Of a stretch of DNA of 64,000 bases, positions 27,509 to 37,100 are shown in pieces. The DNA lies in the NCBI RefSeq assembly GCF_003967015.1, contig NZ_AP017560.1, positions 930,001 through 994,000 of the forward strand, given 5' to 3'. A model generated the notes under the pieces. It was not told the DNA's origin. It made no database searches and worked only from the letters and a program-made list of their open reading frames with translations. This DNA comes from Pseudanabaena sp. ABRG5-3 (GTDB taxonomy: Bacteria; Cyanobacteriota; Cyanobacteriia; Pseudanabaenales; Pseudanabaenaceae). How positions within the stretch are numbered: the stretch's first letter is position 1; every line of letters starts with the position of its first letter. Position numbers and translations under genes: made by a program.

Positions 27509-28192
27509 ATGGTTACTCAGTTGCTTACTCAAACACCGATTATTTATCCAGACTGTGATGGTCAACCTATGGCAAATAATACAACTCAATTTCGCTGGAT
27601 TGTCACGATCAAGCAGAATTTAGAATGGATTTTTGCTAACGATGATGTTTTTGTAGCAGGGGATTTGTTTTGGTATCCCATTGAAGGAAAGCCATCCATT
27701 GTCGTTACTCCTGATGTGATGGTGGCGATTGGTAGACCTAAAGGTGATCGCAAATCCTATCAACAATGGAATGAAGCTAATATTGCGCCTCAGGTTGTAT
27801 TTGAGATTATTTCTCCTAGCAACACTGTCGATGAGATGGATATGAAGTTGCTATTTTTTGATCGCTACGGGGTTGAAGAATATTATATTTACGATCCCCA
27901 ACGTCAGATTTTACGAGTGTTTTTGCGGCAGGACGAGGGCTTACAGATTGTGCCTTGGGAAAAACATTGGACAAGTCCGCGCTTAGGTATTCACTTTGAA
28001 ATGGGCGAAGATGGCTTAGTTTTACGTCGTCCTGATGGTGCAATATTTCAGACTTTTGAAGAAATTACCCTATTGCTCGAACAGGCAAATCAAAGGGCTG
28101 CCGACGCAAACCAAAGGGCTGCCGAGGCAGAAAGGCGATCGCAACAATTAGCAGAAAAACTAATCGCCTTAGGCATCGATCCTAATGCTTAG
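27509..28192 (+). CDS. Uma2-family putative restriction-endonuclease-fold protein
   Basis: A 227-residue protein of the Uma2 family (PF05685), expanded in cyanobacteria. The core has VTPDVMVAIG (catalytic-type Asp), VVFEIISPSN (E with the I-S-P-S motif) and a downstream Lys in 'MDMKLLFFDRYGVEEYYIYDP'. The C-terminus (about 185-220) is a short coiled coil of repeats 'NQRAADANQRAAEAERRSQQ'. The fold is PD-(D/E)XK; the cellular role of the family is not known. It has its own promoter-like -10 and ribosome site, and it lies between the MacB permease and the ATPase of the same efflux system, with palindromes on both sides. It was probably inserted into an older three-gene operon. Confidence 0.9.
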   Translation: MVTQLLTQTPIIYPDCDGQPMANNTTQFRWIVTIKQNLEWIFANDDVFVAGDLFWYPIEGKPSIVVTPDVMVAIGRPKGDRKSYQQWNEANIAPQVVFEIISPSNTVDEMDMKLLFFDRYGVEEYYIYDPQRQILRVFLRQDEGLQIVPWEKHWTSPRLGIHFEMGEDGLVLRRPDGAIFQTFEEITLLLEQANQRAADANQRAAEAERRSQQLAEKLIALGIDPNA

Positions 28193-28200
28193 TATTCTTC

Positions 28201-28247
28201 AGGCAATTTTTTGCGGTGCGGCTTTGCCGCACCGCAAAAAATTGCCT
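28201..28247. repeat. Perfect 22-bp palindrome, loop TTT
   Basis: Arms 28201-28222 and 28226-28247 are exact complements, core GCGGTGCGGC-TTT-GCCGCACCGC. It lies between the Uma2 gene and the ATPase gene. Confidence 0.9.
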
Positions 28248-28279
28248 CCTTAATTCCATTTTTCACCACGGAAAATCCG

Positions 28280-28942
28280 ATGATTCGTTTAGAAAATATC
28301 CGCAAAGCCTACCGACTCGGTGAAGTTGATGTTCCCGTTCTCAAAGGCATCGATCTTGAAATTCAGTCAGGGGAATATGCCGCCATCATGGGGATGTCAG
28401 GCTCAGGCAAATCCACCCTCATGAATATCATTGGTTGCCTCGATCGCCCGACCAAAGGGAAATATTATCTCGAAGATCGGGAGTTAACCACCTATAACGA
28501 TGATGAACTCGCCTATATTCGCAATCGTCGCATTGGGTTTGTATTTCAGCAATTTAATCTCCTAGCCCGTTCCACTGCCCTTGAGAACGTAATGTTGCCG
28601 ATGATTTATTCCAATATTCCCAAAGAAAAGCGTCGTCGTCTGGCTGTCGAAGCTTTGACAAAAGTGGGACTTAGCGATCGCCTGTCCAATCGCCCCAATC
28701 AACTATCAGGTGGACAACAGCAACGGGTTGCGATCGCTAGAGCCTTAGCCAATCGCCCTGCCTTAATCCTTGCCGATGAGCCAACGGGAGCCTTAGATAC
28801 GCATACTTCCCATGAGGTGATGAATTTGCTTGCTGATTTAAATGAGCAAGGAATTACGATTGTGTTAGTCACCCATGAACCAGATGTCGCCGAGAGAACT
28901 CGCCGCATTATTCGCATTCAAGATGGATTAATTTCCAAATAA
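28280..28942 (+). CDS. MacB/LolD-type ABC transporter ATPase
   Basis: A 220-residue ATPase with Walker A GMSGSGKST, Q-loop in 'GFVFQQFNLLARSTA', signature LSGGQQQR, Walker B ALILADEPTGALD and switch His in VTHEPDVA. It is of the LolD/MacB-N/DevA class that powers FtsX-type permeases. It completes the adaptor-permease-ATPase set. The frame can be extended upstream to a TTG (28211), but that start lies inside a palindrome. ATG 28280 gives the canonical 'MIRLENIRKAYRLGEVDVPV' start, so I use it. Confidence 0.93.
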   Translation: MIRLENIRKAYRLGEVDVPVLKGIDLEIQSGEYAAIMGMSGSGKSTLMNIIGCLDRPTKGKYYLEDRELTTYNDDELAYIRNRRIGFVFQQFNLLARSTALENVMLPMIYSNIPKEKRRRLAVEALTKVGLSDRLSNRPNQLSGGQQQRVAIARALANRPALILADEPTGALDTHTSHEVMNLLADLNEQGITIVLVTHEPDVAERTRRIIRIQDGLISK

Positions 28943-28963
28943 AGAATGCGCCGCAAAGGTTCT

Positions 28964-31114
28964 TTATTCAATGATAATTGCCCACAAGGCGATCGCTAAG
29001 AGTAGCGTACTTACATGCTGAGGCAAGAGCGATCGCCAAGACTGACGCGCAATCTTTTGGGTTAAAACCCATGTCAGTAGCACTGAAAAAATCAACACTG
29101 TTCCTTGCAAAAATGCTGTTACCGCAGGATGGGCGATCACAATGGGCAGACTTGAGCCATCCATTCCCAAAGTTGCCCAAGTAACGGGTAAGACACGACC
29201 AGCTTCTTGCAGAAAGAGACGTAAATAATGGGCTAGATTTGCACCTAGAGCTAGGGGTAAATATCCATAGGCAAGCTGGATAAAGGACTTGGGTTTACAG
29301 GTGTTAAGCCCATAGGGTAACTGATTGTCTTGGCAATTTTTCTTCCAGTTAACCATGATGAAATGGAGCGATCGCATCATGCCATAGGCAACTAGGGGAA
29401 TTGCTGCGACAACAAGCAAAATCAGCACCGATAAGGTTAAATGCGGTAAGAACTCATCTGCATTAATTTGCCATGCGATCGCTGTTTGAATCTCTGGCAA
29501 TCGATGCAGAAACGCACCACCCAGTAATAGCAATAGCAATGCGACCTCATAGGTACGCGGCACATGGGTTGTCCATAACTCGATCGCAGGTGGACGCAGA
29601 TTAAACTCTACGGAACGATGGGGGCAAGCCTTGAGACAGGTCATACATAGCACACAGTCGCGATTATCTTGCAGTTGAGCAGGATGAGAATAAAGCGGAC
29701 AGCCATTGGTCTCTAAACCTTCGCCTTTTTTCGCGCCGCCCTTATAGCACTGATAGGTAGTACATTCTGCGGAACAAGTCCCTTGCTGAGCGCGTAATTC
29801 GGTCATGGAGAGTTTCGCAAATAGTCCATTCATGCCGCCAATGGGACAGAGATAGCGACACCAATATCTCCGCTCAAAAATCAACGAACAAATCATTGCT
29901 CCCGCCGTAATCAACAGTAGTAAATAAGCCGAAAGATAGGCGGTATTTTGTAAATCCCAGAGTTCTTCCCAGAGATAAATTAATACAAATAGACCAAAGA
30001 GAAACCAACCGCCCCATCGTTCCGAAACATCGCGATTCCAATGTTTTAGCTGTCGGGGGAATAGCCACAGTGATATTTTTTGCGTGACTTCGCCATAAAT
30101 CATAAATGGACAGATCGCGCACCACAATCGCCCCACAAATGGAAATCCAATTAAAATTAATGGCCACCACCATGCCCAAAACATATTGAGAGCAACATTG
30201 CGATCGCGGGTTTGGGGTGCTAAAAATAGCGTCGCGACAACGATCGCAAAAAATGTGAGTGTAAATCCGTAGTTAATGCGATCGGGAAACCATTCGCTGC
30301 GTAGGAATCGGCGCAAGCTAGGATAGGCATTGAGTAGATTAAACCGAAATTTCTTCCCCTTGGGTTGAGTAGACCAAAACACAGCCTCAGTTAAAAATGG
30401 TGCGTTCAAGGACTGCACGATCGCCCGTCCTACTAAAAATCTTAATTCCTTTAAATTTTCTGGGAAGTCATAGCCTTGTAAACTGCGGAGGGCTTCGGTA
30501 GTAATCGTCGGTTTAGGAATACCGCGATCGCGACAGAATAAACTAATGTAATATTCCACATGGGGTTTAATGTCAGCCTTACGGACTCTCAAGGCGGGGA
30601 CTTTGATGGAATGTTTCACATGGGATTCGCAAGTGGGTTGAGATTTCTCTGTCACCATGATGATCCGCGTTTCACAGATTAACGCTTCCTCCTGTTCATC
30701 ACTGCCGACAGGTCTGTATGTGCGCGTTTCTAAAAGCTGCACAAGCTTGGGAATCAATTCCTCAGGCAATTCTTGAATATTATTTAAAACGAGAGTTCCT
30801 GTTCCTAAATAGGTCAATAAGCCAGCATTCCCCCCTGCTCTCCCAAATAGCTCGGCTCCACTTGCCTGCACTAAATTGCAATTGACCTTGGCGATCGCTT
30901 CCCGTCGATAGGTCGAGTTAAAATGAATCAACGCCGCAATATTATCCTTATCCAGCCCCGGTTCTCCAAGGATCAATACTGGCTCTCGATCTTCGCTTGC
31001 CTGTTTAATTTCATGGCGTAGTCGCGTTGCATAACGACTCTTGCCAATGATTCCGCGCTCGGCTTTAGTAATTAAGTAGGGCTGTAAAACCTGCGATCGC
31101 TCTTTTATAAACAT
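28964..31114 (-). CDS. Degenerate AAA+ (sigma-54 activator-like) domain fused to a membrane polyferredoxin
   Basis: A 716-residue fusion. Residues 18-250 align with the AAA+ domain of sigma-54 enhancer-binding proteins, but the Walker A is GEPGLDKD (50-57) instead of GETGTGKE, the Walker B is GTLVLNNI (acidic pair lost, 106-113), and the GAFTGA loop is absent. Residues 280-716 have several membrane segments and NapH/NosR-like cysteine motifs: CAICP (332-336), CRYLCP (419-424), C447-C451-C456, and a 4Fe-4S ferredoxin set C487-x2-C490-x2-C493-x3-C497P. No HTH domain is present. The AAA part is probably an inactive sensory or assembly module and the C-terminal half an electron-transfer protein of the cytoplasmic membrane. 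It is divergent from a rhodanese gene with about 20-100 bp between the starts. Function not known. Confidence 0.82.
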   Translation of the reverse strand: MFIKERSQVLQPYLITKAERGIIGKSRYATRLRHEIKQASEDREPVLILGEPGLDKDNIAALIHFNSTYRREAIAKVNCNLVQASGAELFGRAGGNAGLLTYLGTGTLVLNNIQELPEELIPKLVQLLETRTYRPVGSDEQEEALICETRIIMVTEKSQPTCESHVKHSIKVPALRVRKADIKPHVEYYISLFCRDRGIPKPTITTEALRSLQGYDFPENLKELRFLVGRAIVQSLNAPFLTEAVFWSTQPKGKKFRFNLLNAYPSLRRFLRSEWFPDRINYGFTLTFFAIVVATLFLAPQTRDRNVALNMFWAWWWPLILIGFPFVGRLWCAICPFMIYGEVTQKISLWLFPRQLKHWNRDVSERWGGWFLFGLFVLIYLWEELWDLQNTAYLSAYLLLLITAGAMICSLIFERRYWCRYLCPIGGMNGLFAKLSMTELRAQQGTCSAECTTYQCYKGGAKKGEGLETNGCPLYSHPAQLQDNRDCVLCMTCLKACPHRSVEFNLRPPAIELWTTHVPRTYEVALLLLLLGGAFLHRLPEIQTAIAWQINADEFLPHLTLSVLILLVVAAIPLVAYGMMRSLHFIMVNWKKNCQDNQLPYGLNTCKPKSFIQLAYGYLPLALGANLAHYLRLFLQEAGRVLPVTWATLGMDGSSLPIVIAHPAVTAFLQGTVLIFSVLLTWVLTQKIARQSWRSLLPQHVSTLLLAIALWAIIIE

Positions 31115-31214
31115 AGTTTCACTAGATCGATTTGTATTGCAGTTTATTATGGATCAGTTAGGAAAGGGGCTACTTCGTACCACCTCTCCGAAAATTAGCG
31201 ATAAAATCAAAACT

Positions 31215-32033
31215 ATGCCTAATCCTCACATTGTTTCCGCTAACTGGCTACAGGAACATTTGCACGATCCACAGGTGGTCGTGGTTGATTGTCGTTTTTC
31301 GTTAATGGATATAGCTCTTGGGCGTAAGCAATATCAAGAGAGTCATGTTGAAGGAGCCTATTATCTCGATCTCAATCTTGATTTATCTAGTCCCGTCCAA
31401 AAACATGGCGGCAGACATCCTTTGCCAGATTTCGAGCAGCTAGCCACAAAGCTGTCGCAAATTGGCGTAACCAGCGAAACAACCGTAGTTGTCTATGATG
31501 ATTCGCGATTTGCCTTTGCCTCAAGGTTATGGTGGCTATTGCGCTATATGGGACATGAGCGAGTAGCCCTTCTCGATGGCGGTTTTGCAGGATGGAAAGC
31601 CAAAAATTATGCAACTAGTTCTGAAATTCCTCATCCTAGAGTTGGGAAGTTTATCCCCCAATTACAAACGGAATGGGTAGTGGACATCGAAACGGTGAAA
31701 GCGCGTAAGGATTTGCCAGCAGTGGTTTTAGTCGATTCGCGAGAAGGCGATCGCTATCGGGGTGAACGCGAACCTATCGATCCGATCGCTGGTCACATCG
31801 AAGGTGCAGTTAATTATCCTTGGATGGAAGTTACTAACGAGCAGGGTTTCGTAACTGCTAATCAAAGCGATCGCTGGCAGGAAGTTAAAAATGCTCAAGA
31901 AGTAATTGTATATTGCGGTTCGGGTGTAACTGCTTGCGTGAATTTATTATCGTTGAAACTTGCGGGAATTGAGACTGGTAAACTCTATGCGGGTAGTTGG
32001 AGCGATTGGTGCTCTTATTTAGACCCCATTTAA
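31215..32033 (+). CDS. Thiosulfate / 3-mercaptopyruvate sulfurtransferase (tandem rhodanese)
   Basis: A 272-residue protein with two rhodanese domains. The first is non-catalytic ('VVVVDCRFSLMD' to 'YMGHERVALLDGGFAGW'). The second carries the active-site loop YCGSGVTAC, the CGSGVTA form seen in mercaptopyruvate sulfurtransferases. It moves sulfane sulfur from thiosulfate or mercaptopyruvate to thiols or cyanide. Longer starts exist in frame (TTG 31137, ATG 31149), but family members begin near 'MPNPHIVSANWLQEHLHDP', so I choose ATG 31215. It is transcribed divergently from the AAA/polyferredoxin gene; a link through Fe-S or sulfur metabolism is possible. Confidence 0.88.
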   Translation: MPNPHIVSANWLQEHLHDPQVVVVDCRFSLMDIALGRKQYQESHVEGAYYLDLNLDLSSPVQKHGGRHPLPDFEQLATKLSQIGVTSETTVVVYDDSRFAFASRLWWLLRYMGHERVALLDGGFAGWKAKNYATSSEIPHPRVGKFIPQLQTEWVVDIETVKARKDLPAVVLVDSREGDRYRGEREPIDPIAGHIEGAVNYPWMEVTNEQGFVTANQSDRWQEVKNAQEVIVYCGSGVTACVNLLSLKLAGIETGKLYAGSWSDWCSYLDPI

Positions 32034-32062
32034 GAATTCAAGGATTTGTCCCCTAGCCACCC

Positions 32063-32117
32063 CAATTCTGGAGGGAACCAGATCAAAGCCCCCCCCAAAT
32101 TATGGGATTTAGGGGGC
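32063..32117. repeat. Dispersed intergenic repeat, copy 1
   Basis: The block CTGGAGGGAACCAGATCAAA followed by C-rich sequence and AATTATGGGATTTAGG. A second copy lies at about 38059-38113 with a few changes. Read on the other strand it is the C-rich repeat common between cyanobacterial genes. Confidence 0.75.
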
Positions 32118-32186
32118 AGCAACGCTGGTTTTAGCTGAAATTTTTGCGAGCATTGACTTCTCAAACATAATCTTAAAGTGTTTACC

Positions 32187-33905
32187 CTAAAATAGGTAAC
32201 CGATACTGAAGTAAAGAGCTGATTCTTGCAAATTAGAGCCGCGATCGCTAAGGTTCACAAATGGAATTGCATAATCTAGACGTAAGTTAAGACGTTTAAT
32301 CGGTTCTATCAATATGCCCAGCCCACCACCTGCTAAAAAGTTTTGATTGGGTAGCACGTTGAGATTTCTAGAGTTGTTCCAAACTGTGCCAAGATCGATA
32401 AAAGGAGCTAGCTGAACGATGCTTCTTCCTTCCTCATCTCGTGCCACCACAAATCGGCTCTCCAAAGAAAAACGAATTCCATTATCCCCCGATCGCGCAT
32501 TTTGACGGAAGCCCCGCAAGGATTGTCCACCACCAATCACAAACTGCTGCGATGGTAGAAGAGGATCGGCTGAGAGTTGCGTATCTAAAGAGCCGATCAA
32601 GATTGTATCAGTGCCAAGAACCTGAACTCGTTGAATCTGTCCTAACCAACTCAGGAAAGATGCACTAGGAGAAGTAACGAAAGTTGCACCAAATAGCCCT
32701 GTACCAAGACTAAACTGCGATCGCAATGACCAGACTCCTTCGGTATCACGACTAATATAGTCTTGCCCAAATTTAAAGACACTAGTGCGGCTAGTGCCAT
32801 CGGCTTCAGGTCCAATCCCAAATGGCACGGCAAGATCGTTAAATAGAAATGTCTGACCTCTTTGATATTCATAGCCTAGAGACAGTGCAAATTCTTCACG
32901 GGGATTGCGAATTAAGGGCTGACGATATGTAGCGGAGTAAACTTCGTTGTTGCCGCGAATATTGAAGACATCAAATGGTGACTGGGTAATGCGATAGTTG
33001 CTAGGTGCAAATCGAAGGGAGACGGTTCCATTCATCGGATTGACGGGAATGCTAAAACCAAAATCATATTGATTAGATCCACCTGTTGTGGTTCTGTAAT
33101 AATTGGCAGTAAATACATCTCCCATGCCGAAGAGATTGCGGTAACTGAGTCCTGCCCCCATGCGCTCGGAACCAACCGCAGGAGGAGAGAAGTTGTCAAC
33201 GCTAACCGCTCCTGCTAGTTGATTTGCTTCCACAACTTTGATTGTGAGTATGCTCAAACCAGCTTGACTACCTGCTTTGAGGCTAGCATCTACACTTGTA
33301 AAATTGGGGTCGGCACGTAAGAGACGCAGTTGATCTTCGAGGTTATTGGTGTTGAGAGGATTACCAATTCCTAGCTCGGCTCGCGATCGCACATAGTCTG
33401 GATTAAGGGCATTAACGCCTACTACTTCAATTTTTTCAATTTTTCCTTCCAAGACCTGAATCTTGGCAATCCCATCAACGACACTTTGAGGCTTATATAT
33501 GGCTTGAGAAGTAACATAGCCATTGCTGACATAAAGTTGAGTAATGGCATTGGCGGTGGATGTCAATTGCTCTTCAGTGACTTCCTTCCCTTCAAGAGGT
33601 TTAGTGATGGGAGTGAGCTTATCTGCATCAAAAACTGTACTGCCAACAACTTCAATCTTTTTGAGAGGAATTGCTTGAGCAATTTCAGTTTGAGTGGTTG
33701 CGGATGGAGATATTAGAGGAGAAGAAATCAGTTTTTTTGAGGTGATAGAACTAGTTGATAGCGAAGGTGTTAACTCTGAGGGAATTGGATTAGCATTAAC
33801 CGATAAGCGGCAATCAGTTGCTGTTAATGCAAGGGTAGATATTCCTAATACGAATGCACTAACTTTCTCTACCTTATTCTTTGATTTCGCTATTTTTATA
33901 TTCAT
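32187..33905 (-). CDS. TpsB outer-membrane transporter (ShlB/FhaC/HecB family)
   Basis: A 572-residue transporter of a two-partner secretion system. A signal peptide (SAFVLGISTLALTATDCRLSVNA) is followed by a Ser/Thr/Pro linker, two POTRA domains (about 90-245; 'IPLKKIEVVGSTVFDADKL' and 'KIEKIEVVGVNALNPDYV') and a C-terminal 16-strand barrel (about 250-572) with the barrel motif 'QFVIGGGQSLRGFRQNARSG' (the conserved VRGY-like loop, here LRGF) and a terminal Phe. It exports the TpsA protein through the outer membrane. The partner is encoded divergently 228 bp away. Confidence 0.92.
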   Translation of the reverse strand: MNIKIAKSKNKVEKVSAFVLGISTLALTATDCRLSVNANPIPSELTPSLSTSSITSKKLISSPLISPSATTQTEIAQAIPLKKIEVVGSTVFDADKLTPITKPLEGKEVTEEQLTSTANAITQLYVSNGYVTSQAIYKPQSVVDGIAKIQVLEGKIEKIEVVGVNALNPDYVRSRAELGIGNPLNTNNLEDQLRLLRADPNFTSVDASLKAGSQAGLSILTIKVVEANQLAGAVSVDNFSPPAVGSERMGAGLSYRNLFGMGDVFTANYYRTTTGGSNQYDFGFSIPVNPMNGTVSLRFAPSNYRITQSPFDVFNIRGNNEVYSATYRQPLIRNPREEFALSLGYEYQRGQTFLFNDLAVPFGIGPEADGTSRTSVFKFGQDYISRDTEGVWSLRSQFSLGTGLFGATFVTSPSASFLSWLGQIQRVQVLGTDTILIGSLDTQLSADPLLPSQQFVIGGGQSLRGFRQNARSGDNGIRFSLESRFVVARDEEGRSIVQLAPFIDLGTVWNNSRNLNVLPNQNFLAGGGLGILIEPIKRLNLRLDYAIPFVNLSDRGSNLQESALYFSIGYLF

Positions 33906-34133
33906 AGTTCTTGCCTTTACCTTGTCTCCTCACTGACAAAAGGAATCGTAGCATACACAGCGTATTTATCTTGCACAAATTATATATGATTAGAAATAGC
34001 CTAGCTAGCTAAATCATCAATAATTGTTTCACTATGTAACATCACCAAATTAATTTGAAATAAATGTCTTAGTGATAATGTAAATTAGGATTTAAGGCAA
34101 AGTAAATTTTGATGTAGTTGTTTGGAGATCATG

Positions 34134-37100
34134 ATGAAGTCAGTTTTAGGAATGTATTGGGCAACTACAGCAATTGCGATCGCCCTATCACCGATAGTCC
34201 TGACAGAAACAGTCACAGCGCAATCAATTACCGCAGCTCAAGACGGAACGAACACTGTCGTATTACCAAATGGAAAGCAGTTTGACATTACAGGCGGAAC
34301 GCAAGCAGGAGCGAATCTCTTCCATAGCTTCCATCAATTTGGCTTGAGTCAAGGACAAATTGCCAACTTTCTGAGTCAACCAAACATTCAAAATATTTTC
34401 GGTCGCGTCGTTGGCGGCGATCCTTCCGTAATCAATGGACTCATCCAACTGACAGGCGGAAATTCCAATCTGTACATCATGAATCCCGCAGGGATAATCT
34501 TTGGGTCAAATGCCAGCTTAAACGTACCTGCTTCTTTCACAGCCACGACAGCTAATGGTATTCAAGTTGGTAATAGTTGGTTTGGCATGAATACTAGCGC
34601 CAGTGATCTCAAGAATCTGACAGGAATTCCCAATGCTTTTGCTTTTACTAGTCCGACAACAGCGCTTACACAATCTCAAACAACAGGTGCAATAGTCAAT
34701 CAAGGCAATCTCACCGTATCGCAAGGAAAAAGTATCACTCTCGTTGGTGGCATCGTCATTAATACAGGGGCGATCGGAACAGACAATGGCACAATCAATA
34801 TCGTGGCAGTACCCAATGGTAAATATGTACGGATTACGCCTGAAGGAGGTGTGCTGAGTTTTGATCTTCCCATTGCTACCCAAAAAGAACTAGGCAATGC
34901 GAAACCGCTGACAGGGATTGATTTGCCAAAGTTACTTGCTGGTTCAGGGATTACTGCACCGACACAAGCAGGAACTGCGATCGCGGCAGGTAATCTCACA
35001 GCAGCAAATATCAATATTCTTGCCAATCGCTATGACACAGCTCAAGCATCTCTGAATGCAGCAAATATTCAACAGGGATGGAACTTTGTCTTTATCGACA
35101 GCACAGTTAAGGATTATCAAACATTGATTGATGGAACTAATGGCGGCAGTAGTATCACCGTGATTAATCCAGACCAGTATGGAATTCAGAAAGTGACTGA
35201 AACCCTAGCCAGTGTGACGGGTGCAAATAGCTTGCATATTGTTTCTGAGGGTGATGTTGGTAATTTCTGGCTTGGTAAAGATTTTGTTAGCACAGAGAAT
35301 ATTGCGAACTATGCCAATGAACTTCAAGCATGGAAAACGGCTCTATCACCTGCGGCAAATATTCTGCTCTATGCTTGTAATTTGGCTAGTGGAGAGAATG
35401 GAGCGGCGCTAGTTCAGGCAGTGAAGAACTATACTGGGCATGAGGTGTCAGCTTCGACAGACCTCACGGGTAGCAGTAACCTTGGTGGCAACTGGAATCT
35501 GGAATATCAGACTGGGAACATTAATACGGGTGTGGTGTTTAATTCTGAAGCTCAGAATAGGTATGATGGCAGACTCGTTACCTTTACGGCTACGAATATT
35601 AATGATGCAGGAGCAGGGTCTTTAAGACAAGCAATTCTCGATGCTAATGCTTTAGCGGGTGCTGATACGATTCGATTTGACCCGACTGCATTTAATGGCG
35701 CTCAAGCAGCTATTACCTTAGCATCAACCTTGGCGATTAACACCACTACTGGAGACCTCAATATCAGTGGCGCGTTTGGGGCAAGCAATGTTACGGTGAG
35801 TGGCAACAATGCGGTAGGGGTGTTTGATATCGTGGGTAATGGTAATACTACGTTTGATAGTCTAAGGATTATCAATGGTAAAGGTGTCAATGGTGGTGGC
35901 ATAACGAACAATGGCTCTGGAGCCTTGATAATCATTAATAGCACCATATCGAGTAATACGGCAACAAATTCTGGAGGAGGGATTGCGAGCAATGGAGCCG
36001 TGACTCTCACCAATAGCATCGTGTCGAGTAATGCGGCTATTGATGGAGGAGGGATTGTGAGTAATGGAGTCGTGACTCTCACCAATAGCACTGTGTCGAG
36101 TAATACGGCAACCAATAACGGTGGAGGGATTATCAGCAATGGAGCCGTGACTCTCACCAATAGCACCGTGTCGAGTAATACGGCAAATACTGGAGGAGGG
36201 ATTATCAGCAATGGAGCCGTGACTCTCACCAATAGCACTGTGTCGAGTAATACGGCTATTGATGGTGGAGGGATTTTTGGCGGTGGAGCCGTGACTCTCA
36301 CCAATAGCACCGTGTCGGATAATACGGCAACCAATGACGGTGGAGGGATTGTGAGCACTGGAGCCGTAACTCTCACAAATAGCACCGTGTCGGGGAATAG
36401 GGCAAATACTGGTGGAGGGATTGTGAGCACTGGAGCCGTAACTCTCACAAATAGCACCGTGTCGGGTAATACGGCAACCAATGACGGTGGAGGGATTGTG
36501 AGTAATGCCGTGACTCTCACCAATAGCACCGTGTCGGGTAATACGGCAAATAATGGTGGAGGGATTGTGAGCACTGGTCTCGTGACTCTCACCAATAGCA
36601 CCGTGTCGGGTAATACGGCAAATACTAATGGTGGAGGGATTGTGAGTAATGCCGTGACTCTCACCAATAGCACCGTGTCGAGTAATACGGCAACCAACGG
36701 TGGAGGGATTGTGAGTAATGGAGTCGTAACTCTCACCAATAGCACCGTGTCGAGTAATACGGCAAATACTGGTGGTGGAGGGATTGTGAGTAATGCCGTG
36801 ACTCTCACCAATAGCACCGTATCGAGTAATAGGGCAAATATTGGTGGAGGGATTTTTAGCACTGGATCCGTAACTCTCACCAATAGCACCGTGTCGAGTA
36901 ATACGGCAAATATTGCTGGTGGAGGGATTGTTGGCAATAATGGAGGTACGATCACCAACAGTACGATTACCAACAATACTGCTAATATCGGCGGTGTTGG
37001 TGGGATTTTTCGTCTTGGAGGCATATTCACGATTACAAATTCGATAATTGCAGGTAACTTTGACCGAGGATTGCAAGCTCCTGACTTGGCTAGTAGTGCA

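Noticed and set aside
28211-28279. Upstream TTG extension of the MacB-type ATPase
   Set aside because: It would place the start within a 22-bp palindrome; ATG 28280 gives the standard N-terminus.
28964-31114. Functional sigma-54 activator
   Set aside because: Catalytic and sigma-contact motifs are missing and there is no DNA-binding domain.
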